Assembly (NCBI GenBank): GCA_049324835.1
Contig: JBMOMT010000018.1
Span: 1-20,544, forward strand
DNA length: 20,544 nt
From: JBMOMT01 sp049324835
GTDB lineage: Bacteria; Chloroflexota; Anaerolineae; CAYNKW01
Reading direction: 5' to 3'
Of this stretch, positions 14,322 to 20,544 are shown piece by piece. Position 1 is the first letter of the stretch. Each line of letters opens with the position of its first letter. A program made the translations under genes and the position numbers. Below the pieces are notes generated by a model. That model had not been told where the DNA came from. It was given only the letters and a program-made list of their open reading frames with translations, and did no database searches.

Positions 14322-16134
14322 CTAAGGGGTCGGTTGGCCGGTTTCAAAGCCGGTCAGGTCCACCAGGTCGAGCTCCAGCTCTTCCAGGGCGGTCTGGGCG
14401 TCCACATCGCCAGTGAGGACCGAGTGGACGGCCTGGAAAAAGAGGGTGGAGACCTCATTGTACTGGGGTGCGGTGGCGGTCGATGGCCGGGCGACGGCGT
14501 TGATGAACACGTCGTAGAGCTGGCACATAAAGGGGCTGGCGGCGCAGACTTGGGCGTCCTGGTAGAGGTCCATGACGGTCGGGTTGAAGCTACCCTCGAT
14601 GGCCCGGATCTTTTGCTCCTCGCGGGAAGCCAGGAAGAGGGCCACGTCGGCGGCGACATCGGGGTGGTTGGAGTACTTGGAGACGGCCAGCTGCCAGCCG
14701 CCCAGCGTGGCGGCGCCGTGGCCGCTGGCGCCAAAGGGCAGAGGCGCGACGCCGAACTTGTCTTTGACGGCGCTGTCGTCGCTCTGGCCGAGAGAGTAGG
14801 CGTAGGGCCAGTTGCGCATGAAGGCGGCGTTGCCGGCCTGCCACATGTTGCGGGCGTCCTCTTCCTGGAAGCCGGTCACACCCGGCGGGGAGATGACGCC
14901 CACCCAGTCGGCGGCGCCGTCGAGGGCTTGTTCCGCCTGCGGGTTGTTGACCGTGACTTTTTTGTCGGGGCTGATGATGGTGCCACCGCCGTTGGAGTAG
15001 ACCCACTCCAGGGCATCGCAGGTCAGGCCCTCGTAGGCATTGCCCTGCCAGACGTAGCCCCAGAAGTCAGGGTTGGCGGCGCGTTCGCCGTCCTGGATGG
15101 TCTGGGCCATCTCGGTCAGCTCCTCCCAGGTGGCAGGCGGACCGGCGTAGCCGTACTTTTCCAGGAGGTCGGTGCGGTAGAAGAGCAATCCGGCATCGGT
15201 GAACCAGGGGATACCGACCAGCTTGCCATCCACCGTGTTGTTCTTGATGATGGCCGGAAAGTGCTCGGCGGCAGCCTTGTCGGCGCCGTACTCGTAGAGG
15301 TCCACCAGGTGCTCGGCCAGGTCGCCGGGCCAGATGACGTCGATCTGGTACAGGTCGGCCTCGGCAGACTGGGTCTCAAAGTACTGCAGGTAGACGCCCA
15401 GGCGGTCCTGGACGGCATCAGGGGTGTCGAACACTTCGATGGTGACGTTGGGGTGGGCGTCCATGTAACGCTGGGCAGCGGCCTGGGTCAGCTCCAATTC
15501 CTGGCCCACCGCGCCGCTCAACAGGCGGATGGTCACTTGTTCACCGCCGGCCACCGGCTGGGGTGCGGCTGCGCCTTCCGGCGTGCCGGTTTCAAAGCCG
15601 GTCAGGTCCACCAGGTCGAGCTCCAGCTCTTCCAGGGCGGTCTGGGCGTCCACATCGCCAGTGAGGACCGAGTGGACGGCCTGGAAAAAGAGGGTGGAGA
15701 CCTCATTGTACNNNNNNNNNNNNNNNNNNNNNNNNNNNNNNNNNNNNNNNNNNNNNNNNNNNNNNNNNNNNNNNNNNNNNNNNNNNNNNNNNNNNNNNNN
15801 NNNNNNNNNNNGCAGACTGGGTCTCAAAGTACTGCAGGTAGACGCCCAGGCGGTCCTGGACGGCATCAGGGGTGTCGAACACTTCGATGGTGACGTTGGG
15901 GTGGGCGTCCATGTAACGCTGGGCAGCGGCCTGGGTCAACTCCAATTCCTGGCCCACCGCGCCGCTCAACAGGCGGATAGTGACTTTTTCCTCCGATGGA
16001 GTAGTGGGGGCCTGGGTTGGGGCTTGGGTGGGAGCCGGCGTTGCCGTGGGCTCTTCTGTCTTGGCGCAGGCGGCCAAAGCCAGGCTCAAGACAATCACCA
16101 GAGCCAAGAGGCTATACCATTTTTTGTTAAACAT
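14322..16134 (-). CDS. Trehalose/maltose-type solute-binding lipoprotein, tandem-duplicated and broken by an assembly gap
   Basis: The gene begins at ATG 16134 after AAGGAGG. Residues 1-23 are a lipoprotein signal (LALVIVLSLALAACA, lipobox Cys), then a Thr/Pro/Ala linker and the binding domain (VTIRLLSGAVGQELELTQAA, then DTPDAVQDRLGVYLQYFETQ). 100 N follow. After the gap comes the C-terminus of a binding domain ending in LDLVDLTGFETG, and without any stop the frame continues through a linker (TPEGAAAPQPVAGGEQ) into a second, complete domain ending in FETGQPTP. The complete copy has IDVIWPGDLAEHLVDLYEYG, GIPWFTDAGLLFYRTDLLEK and a Cys pair near its end, and resembles ThuE/TMBP-type trehalose/maltose-binding proteins. 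The two halves are out of frame across the 100 N, but copy 2 predicts 900 missing bases, which restores the frame and gives an 870-residue protein of two 416-residue units. Confidence 0.8.
14337..14463 (-). repeat. Binding-protein repeat, C-terminal part, copy 2
   Basis: These 127 bases are identical to 15585-15711, exactly 1248 bp (416 codons) away. Identity ends at the bases that encode the last residues of the domain (FETG). This marks the tandem period of the binding-protein gene. Confidence 0.95.
15364..15530 (-). repeat. Binding-protein repeat, N-terminal part, copy 2
   Basis: These 167 bases match 15812-15978 with a single difference (G at 15491, A at 15939), which is a synonymous Leu codon change. 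The sequences diverge beyond 15530, where the linkers of the two copies differ (TPEGAAAPQPVAGGEQ against TQAPTTPSEEK). Confidence 0.95.
15712..15811. other. Assembly gap of 100 N inside the binding-protein gene
   Basis: Exactly 100 N, the usual placeholder for a gap of unknown length. It is flanked on the left by the C-terminal repeat and on the right by the N-terminal repeat, so the missing part is the middle of copy 1. Copy 2 has 900 bp between the same two points (14464-15363). The true content should be 900 bp, or 900 plus whole 1248-bp units if there are more copies. Confidence 0.95.
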
Positions 16135-16223
16135 TTCTTCCTCCTTGGTTCTTGGAAAGTGTTAAACTCGACAACTGATTCAAAACTATGGACAAAACTG
16201 TGACGGGACGCATCACCTCCTTT

Positions 16224-17717
16224 CTAATCGTGCTCTTGCCGGAGAGACAGTCCGGTAATCGCGCCGATGAATTCAGCGGTTCGTCGAACGGCGCTTTCGA
16301 CAGAACTGCTGTGAGTGACGATGCTCTCGAACATTGTCTGCAATTGTTTGGAGACTTTATTGTAATCGGGTGTGATGGGCCGCGCTCGCGCCGCACCCAG
16401 GAGACGCGAGGTTTTGGCCAGCAGAGGGGCAGTGCCCGGCGAGAATGCATCACGCATGGAAGGACGGGGTGAGTTCTGGTAGGTGAGGCGGCAGAATTCG
16501 GCGATCAGATTCTTGTCGGCGGCCAGTTTGAGGATGCCCATCACCAGTTCAGGATGTTGCGATTGCCTCAAGACAGCGTAACTCATGCCGCCCGCCGAGG
16601 CGGCTGCCTCACGTCCGGGCGCTGCCGGTGTGAGGCAACAATCGATGCGCTTTAGAAACTCGCGCTCGTCCCAGTTGCTCTCCTCCAGGATGGTGAGGCT
16701 TTCGTAGCTGCCTCCCAGGGCCATGGCCGCCTGGCCACGGGCCAGTCGCCGCGGCACGTCATCCCAGGTCCAGTGGACGATTTCTGGTGACACCAGCACG
16801 TGCTGGTTGATCAACTCGTCGATAAAGTGCATCGCCTCGCGGCTGGCCTGGCTGTTGAGGCTGATCTGACCGTTCTGTATCACCGCCCCCCCCGCCGACC
16901 AGATCAGGGGCAGCAGGTTGTAGACTGTGGCTTCGCCGGCGGTTTTGCCTCCGGGAAAGATCATCGGATGCGGCCCCAGGTTGTATCGCTGGCGCACCTC
17001 CGGGCGGGCGAAATGCTGCCCCACTGCCAGCCATTCGCGCCAGTCGGTGGGCGGCTGCAAGCCTTCAGCCGCGAACCAATCTTTGCGATACCAGAGCATC
17101 GACAGATCGGCCTCGACCTGCAGGCCGTAAAAATGATCGCGAAAGTAGTTGGCCTCTACAAAGGCGGGATACAGATCGTTGGCATATTCATCGTGTGTCC
17201 AGTTGGCATCCAGCTCGTCGAGTGGGATGAGAAAGCCGGCGTTGGCAAACTCGGCGATCCAGACACTGTCGATCATGACCACGTCGGGGGCGGTGCCTTG
17301 GGCGACGGCGGTGCTGAGCGCACGATGCAGGGCGTCGTGATCGGTGAGCTCGGTGCGCAGGTGAACGCGCCCGGTGGGGTGGACCTCGTTCCACTGGCGG
17401 GCCGCCCGCTCGATGACTGTCGCCCAGCGAACGTCTGAGGCCATGAGTCGAATGGGTGTTGCAGAGGGTGATGCCGTTGAGGCCTGATCGGCCACAAAGG
17501 TGCCCAAACCACGACGACGGGTGAGCAGCCCTTCGTACATCAGTTCGTTGAGGGCCTGGCGCACCGGCGTACGGCTGATGCCGTAGCGCTCGCACAATTC
17601 TTGTTCGGTAGGGATGCGCTCGCCCGTTTCAAAATCGCCGGCTTCGATTCTTTTTTTGATCGCCAGTTTGAGTTGATGGTAGATGGGTATGGGCGAGCCA
17701 GGATCGATCTCGAACAT
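16224..17717 (-). CDS. GntR-type transcription regulator fused to a solute-binding-protein domain
   Basis: This 497-residue protein has two parts. Residues 1-77 are a GntR winged helix: PIYHQLKLAIKKRIEAGDFE, GERIPTEQELCERYGISRTP, VRQALNELMYEGLLTRRRGL and GTFVA, the usual GntR signature. After a short linker, residues of about 88-490 read as a family-1 extracellular sugar-binding protein: APDVVMIDSVWIAEFANAGF, YGLQVEADLSMLWYRKDWFA, RLARGQAAMALGGSYES. No signal peptide is present, so the binding fold should work in the cytoplasm as the ligand sensor in place of the usual UTRA or FCD domain. It lies first in the operon, 89 nt before the binding-protein gene, and probably represses the operon until an alpha-glucoside binds. 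ATG 17717 was preferred to TTG 17747 because it gives the GntR N-terminus; neither has a strong ribosome-binding site. Ligand and effect are inferred. Confidence 0.92.
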   Translation of the reverse strand: MFEIDPGSPIPIYHQLKLAIKKRIEAGDFETGERIPTEQELCERYGISRTPVRQALNELMYEGLLTRRRGLGTFVADQASTASPSATPIRLMASDVRWATVIERAARQWNEVHPTGRVHLRTELTDHDALHRALSTAVAQGTAPDVVMIDSVWIAEFANAGFLIPLDELDANWTHDEYANDLYPAFVEANYFRDHFYGLQVEADLSMLWYRKDWFAAEGLQPPTDWREWLAVGQHFARPEVRQRYNLGPHPMIFPGGKTAGEATVYNLLPLIWSAGGAVIQNGQISLNSQASREAMHFIDELINQHVLVSPEIVHWTWDDVPRRLARGQAAMALGGSYESLTILEESNWDEREFLKRIDCCLTPAAPGREAAASAGGMSYAVLRQSQHPELVMGILKLAADKNLIAEFCRLTYQNSPRPSMRDAFSPGTAPLLAKTSRLLGAARARPITPDYNKVSKQLQTMFESIVTHSSSVESAVRRTAEFIGAITGLSLRQEHD

Positions 17718-17781
17718 GCTGTCCCGCTTTTTGTGAGTGATCCCCAAGTGGTTCGGGGTAAAATGGGGCTGGGACTTTGTA

Positions 17782-17823
17782 ATAATGTAATTACATTATA
17801 CCATTTAAAAACAATTTTGTCAA
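17782..17823 (-). promoter_or_regulatory. Operon promoter with 18-bp GntR-like operator
   Basis: On the minus strand TTGACA (17818-17823), a 17-nt spacer and TATAAT (17795-17800) give a full consensus sigma70 promoter. The perfect 18-bp palindrome ATAATGTAATTACATTAT (17782-17799) overlaps the -10 box and covers the likely start site. Its TGTAATTACA centre has the GT-N-AC form usual for GntR operators. The predicted leader to ATG 17717 is about 70 nt. Repression by the adjacent GntR-SBP protein is the simplest reading. Confidence 0.82.
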
Positions 17824-17920
17824 GAGCCACTTGAGGATCAGAAAAACGCGGCGCAGTTTGGGATGGCTGCTTTGGTCTGGTAATCCACTGCACACGTGGC
17901 GGCAGCGCGAGTGATGCTAT

Positions 17921-17949
17921 TTGACAAGCCGGCCCATTTGATGTATCCT
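17921..17949 (+). promoter_or_regulatory. Promoter of the polysaccharide deacetylase gene
   Basis: TTGACA (17921-17926), a 17-nt spacer and TATCCT (17944-17949) predict transcription from about 17956. This falls just before AGGAGG (17963-17968) and TTG 17974, and after the upstream ATG at 17896, so it decides the start of the gene. Confidence 0.6.
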
Positions 17950-17973
17950 GTGCCCGCCCAAGAGGAGGAAAGA

Positions 17974-19050
17974 TTGGAATTGGAAACGATCGCGGCGCGG
18001 CCCCGCTCGGCCTGGGGGTTGCTGCTGGTGAGCCTGATAGCTTTGGTGTTGGTGGGCCTTGCTGCCCCTCACATTCGCCAGCAAAGGGTCAGGGTGATCT
18101 TGCCTGCGGCCAGCGCCACGCCCGTTCGTCAGATGCACAAGGCGGCTAACCTGGTCGCCCCACCGATCAGATCGGCGACGTATCTGGTCTTCATGCCGTT
18201 GATGAGCCTGCCACAGCCTGCCGCCACCGGCCAGATCAGCCGGTGGATAGCTCCCACCGCCACGGCTACGCCCGCTGTAGAACCCAGCCCGACGCCCACT
18301 GCCACCCCCAGCCGCACCCCCACCGCCACCCCAACACCACTGCCCACTCCCGACGGCCAGGCGCGCCAGGTGCGTGTGCCCATTTTGATGTATCATTACA
18401 TCTCGGAACCGCCGCCCGACGCCGATCTCTACCGCCTTGATCTCTCGGTGACGCCGCAGAACTTTGAGCAGCAGTTACGTTACCTGGTCGAAAACGGATA
18501 TACCACCATCACCCTCACCGACCTGGTGTATCACCTGACGCTGGGTTATCCCATGCCGGAACGCCCGGTGATCCTCACTTTTGACGATGGCTACCGCGAC
18601 CATTTTCTCCAGGCCTATCGCCTGCTGCGCCGCTACCACAGCGTGGGCACGTTTTTCCTGGTCACCGGTTTCATCGACGACAACCGGCCCGATTATCTCA
18701 CCTGGGGACAGGTGCGGGTGATGCATCGGGGTGGCATGGCCATTGGCGCCCACAGCTACACGCATCCCGATCTGCGTGGTCAGAGTGTGGATTACCTGGT
18801 GTGGCAGATCGTCGGCTCGCAGCAGGCCATCGCCGAGCGTATCGAAGAGCCGGTGCGTTTCTTTTCCTACCCTGCCGGCTCTTACGATCAACAGGTCATC
18901 GACGTGCTGGCTTCGGCGGGTTTTTGGGCCGCCGTCACCACCGAGCAGGGCAGCCGGCACATCTCAGAGACGCTGTTCGAATTGCCGCGCATCCGCATTC
19001 GCGGCGAAGACACGCTGGAACAGTTTGCCGCCAAACTGGACTACCGTTAA
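17974..19050 (+). CDS. Membrane-anchored polysaccharide deacetylase (CE4)
   Basis: With start TTG 17974 the protein has 358 residues. A single membrane segment at about 14-33 (WGLLLVSLIALVLVGLAAP) anchors it, then a long spacer with a Pro/Thr/Ala-rich stretch (PTATATPAVEPSPTPTATPS and on) leads to the NodB/CE4 catalytic domain from about residue 132 (VPILMYHYIS). CE4 motifs are present: TFDDGY with Asp204 and Asp205, and HSYTHP with His260 and His264, which bind the metal; FFSYPAGSYD and PRIRIRGEDT follow. It should remove N-acetyl groups from peptidoglycan or another surface polysaccharide outside the membrane. The upstream ATG 17896 would add 26 residues lying over the promoter and is less likely. 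Its stop codon overlaps that of convergent prs (TTAA at 19047-19050), leaving no room for a terminator between them. Confidence 0.92.
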   Translation: MELETIAARPRSAWGLLLVSLIALVLVGLAAPHIRQQRVRVILPAASATPVRQMHKAANLVAPPIRSATYLVFMPLMSLPQPAATGQISRWIAPTATATPAVEPSPTPTATPSRTPTATPTPLPTPDGQARQVRVPILMYHYISEPPPDADLYRLDLSVTPQNFEQQLRYLVENGYTTITLTDLVYHLTLGYPMPERPVILTFDDGYRDHFLQAYRLLRRYHSVGTFFLVTGFIDDNRPDYLTWGQVRVMHRGGMAIGAHSYTHPDLRGQSVDYLVWQIVGSQQAIAERIEEPVRFFSYPAGSYDQQVIDVLASAGFWAAVTTEQGSRHISETLFELPRIRIRGEDTLEQFAAKLDYR

Positions 19051-19994
19051 ACGTCCTTGAGCCACTCACCCACCGACATGCCCTCGTGGGTGCGGCGGAT
19101 CACCTCGCCCAACAGCGGCGCTACCGAGAGGGGCGTCATGTTGGGCAGCCGTTTTTCTGGCGGCAGGAAGACGGTGTTGGTGGTCACCATTTCGTCGATG
19201 GGCAGGTCTCTGAGCCGTGCGATGGCCGGGCCGGAAAAGACGGCATGGGTAAAGCTGAGGCAAACCTGGCGCGCGCCGTTGGCCTTGACCAGCAGCACCG
19301 CCTCGACCATCGAGCCGGCAGTGTCCACCTCGTCGTCCACCAGGATACAATTGCGCCCCTCCACGTGACCGATGATAGACAGATCCTCCACTCCCAGCCC
19401 GCCCTTGACGCGGCGTTTTTCGATAAACGCCATGGGCAGGTGCAGCTTTTCGGCAAAGTTGCGCGCCTTTTTGGCGAAACCCAGGTCGGCGCTGACGATG
19501 GTGGCGTTGGGAATTTCTTTTTTCACAAAATAATCACTGAGGATGTGAAAGGCCGTCAGCTCATCGCCGGGAATGTTGAAAAAACCCTGTATCTGACCGG
19601 CATGAAGATCGATGGTGATGTAACGGTTGGCTCCGGCGACGGTGATCAGATCGGCGATGAGGCGCGCCGTGATGGGCACACGGGGCTGATCTTTTTTGTC
19701 GCTGCGGGCGTAGGCATAATAGGGCATCACAGCCGTGATGCGGCCCGCCGAAGCGCGTTTCATGGTGTCGATCAGGATCAACAGCTCCATGATGTTACGA
19801 TTCACCGGGCTGGTCATGGGCTGGATGATGAACACGTCCTGGCCGCGGACGCTCTTGCCCAGTTTAACAAAGATGTTCTCGTTGGGGAAATCGACGATGG
19901 TGACGTCTTGCAGCGGCGCGTCCAGATAGTGACAGATCTCCTGGGCCAGGGGGCGATTGGCGCTGCCGCTGAAAATGGCCAGCTCTCCAAACAT
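19047..19994 (-). CDS. prs: Ribose-phosphate pyrophosphokinase (PRPP synthetase)
   Basis: This 315-residue cytoplasmic enzyme makes PRPP from ribose-5-phosphate and ATP for nucleotide, His and Trp synthesis. Typical blocks are FGELAIFSGSANRPLAQEI, the ATP-binding stretch FPNENIFVKLGKSVRGQDVF, FIIQPMTSPVNRNIMELLIL, ITAVMPYYAYARSDKKDQPR, the catalytic flexible loop IVSADLGFAKKARNF...EKRRVKG, and the PRPP loop ILVDDEVDTAGS. The loop DDEVDTAGS replaces the more common DDMIDTGGT, a conservative change. ATG 19994 has GAGGAG six bases before it; the longer frame to 20051 runs across the promoter and is rejected. The length is normal. It is a single gene with its own consensus promoter, unrelated in role to the sugar operon. 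Confidence 0.95.
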   Translation of the reverse strand: MFGELAIFSGSANRPLAQEICHYLDAPLQDVTIVDFPNENIFVKLGKSVRGQDVFIIQPMTSPVNRNIMELLILIDTMKRASAGRITAVMPYYAYARSDKKDQPRVPITARLIADLITVAGANRYITIDLHAGQIQGFFNIPGDELTAFHILSDYFVKKEIPNATIVSADLGFAKKARNFAEKLHLPMAFIEKRRVKGGLGVEDLSIIGHVEGRNCILVDDEVDTAGSMVEAVLLVKANGARQVCLSFTHAVFSGPAIARLRDLPIDEMVTTNTVFLPPEKRLPNMTPLSVAPLLGEVIRRTHEGMSVGEWLKDV

Positions 19995-20039
19995 CTGCAG
20001 CTCCTCTTCCTTGATGTAACTCACCCCCCTGAGCAGGCC

Positions 20040-20067
20040 ATTATAGCCCAAGGAAGGGGAATGTCAA
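20040..20067 (-). promoter_or_regulatory. prs promoter
   Basis: Minus-strand TTGACA (20062-20067), a 16-nt spacer and TATAAT (20040-20045) form a near-perfect sigma70 promoter about 45 nt before the prs start codon. The inverted-repeat element at 20102 begins only 35 nt upstream of it. Confidence 0.8.
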
Positions 20068-20101
20068 GACTCAACAGATCCACATTCTTGAGGGCTACAA
20101 G

Positions 20102-20331
20102 ACCTGACACACCAATTTCCCCGAGTTGGATCGAATTGGCAGAAATCCAGGTATGTGATTCGGGCCAAAGAAGTGTTAGGACTGCGCCTTCGAGATGGGA
20201 AAACGGTCAAAATGCGGCCAAAAACACTTTCTGTGGACTGAAAATCGGCTTTTCCACCACTGTGATCTCGGAGGATATTTTTGCCAAAGCAGGAGTCTCA
20301 AATGCTCCGTAGGGAAATTGGTGTGACAGGT
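20102..20331. mobile_element. MITE-like 230-bp element with 20-bp terminal inverted repeats
   Basis: ACCTGACACACCAATTTCCC (20102-20121) and the reverse complement of 20312-20331 agree at 19 of 20 positions. The 190 bp between them holds no convincing gene. No clear target-site duplication is seen (flanks CTACAAG and TTTTAGA). It may be a non-autonomous insertion element, or the remnant of an end structure of a larger element. Confidence 0.55.
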
Positions 20332-20404
20332 TTTTAGAGACACTTTTTGGGGCCAATGCAGTTGATAGTCGAGGTGATTTTGCCGGTTATGCCACTATGA
20401 AAAA

Positions 20405-20544
20405 CCTTAGGACTTATGCAGTTGGATGAAGTGTGATAGAATCAAGGGTATGAACCCAGCAAAATGTGACGAAATGGACTACATTCAGTTCTTGGTTGCG
20501 GCGCAGAAGGCCTTCAGCGCAGTGGAAGCCGCCAAGACCCATCC
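20405..20544 (+). mobile_element. Left part of an insertion sequence, cut by the window edge
   Basis: The segment CTTAGGACTTATGCAGTTGG, starting near 20406, resembles the GGACTTAYGCA-type ends of IS701-like elements, and a transposase start follows 40 nt later. ATGCAGTTG also occurs at 20357-20365, so the exact end is uncertain. The right end lies outside the window. Confidence 0.45.
20450..20544 (+). CDS. Transposase, N-terminal fragment (IS4/IS701-like)
   Basis: Only 31 codons are inside the window: MNPAKCDEMDYIQFLVAAQK and then AFSAVEAAKTH. I recognise this as the N-terminus of a DDE transposase family common in Chloroflexota, Planctomycetota and cyanobacteria (pattern MNPxxCxExDYIxFLxAAQ). 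AAGGGT lies directly before the ATG and TAGAAT (20437-20442) could be a -10 box. The catalytic DDE residues are beyond the window, so intactness cannot be judged. The family name is from memory of the N-terminal motif. Confidence 0.65.
   Translation, partial: MNPAKCDEMDYIQFLVAAQKAFSAVEAAKTH

Noticed and set aside
14322..16134. Binding-protein gene as a frameshifted pseudogene
   Set aside because: The frame break lies in the 100-N placeholder. A 900-bp fill predicted from the intact copy restores the frame, and no stop is seen in the known parts.

Overview
The window looks like a piece of a Chloroflexota (probably Anaerolineae-type) genome bin. This is inferred from the high GC content, the Pro/Thr-rich extracellular linker of the deacetylase, the many short palindromic repeats between genes, and the family mix. 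I cannot name the species. The run of exactly 100 N at 15712-15811 shows that this is a scaffold.

Layout. 1-272 is a duplicated palindrome-rich repeat. 439-858 encodes a small Arg-rich membrane protein with a SHOCT-like C-terminus. 1128-1517 encodes a VOC-fold protein, just after an imperfect inverted repeat. 1652-4803 is a plus-strand group: tsaE (tRNA t6A synthesis), a DUF503/YlxP-like gene and a large membrane sensor histidine kinase. It ends at a strong bidirectional terminator shared with the convergent kbl (glycine C-acetyltransferase).

The core of the window is a minus-strand cluster of eight genes from 17717 down to 6351 that looks like one alpha-glucoside operon. In order of transcription it holds a GntR-type regulator fused to a solute-binding-protein domain, a trehalose/maltose-type lipoprotein binding protein (apparently two tandem binding domains in one reading frame, broken by the N gap), two MalF/MalG-type permeases, a GH13 alpha-glucosidase, trehalose synthase (treS), a bacterial sucrose-phosphate synthase and a PfkB-family sugar kinase. 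A consensus promoter (TTGACA-17-TATAAT) with an 18-bp palindrome over the -10 box precedes the regulator. The expected logic is import of trehalose, maltose or sucrose-like sugars, hydrolysis or isomerisation inside the cell, phosphorylation of the released hexose, and interconversion with sucrose. No transporter ATPase and no sucrose-phosphate phosphatase is in the window.

Divergent from the operon is a membrane-anchored polysaccharide deacetylase (17974-19050), whose stop codon overlaps that of the convergent prs (PRPP synthetase). The right end holds a 230-bp element with 20-bp terminal inverted repeats and the first 31 codons of a transposase cut by the window edge.

Most notable are the GntR-SBP fusion regulator, the in-frame tandem binding protein hidden by a collapsed repeat, the promoter/operator in front of them, and a pair of mutually exclusive hairpins at the sps ribosome-binding site. 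No rRNA, tRNA or CRISPR array was seen.
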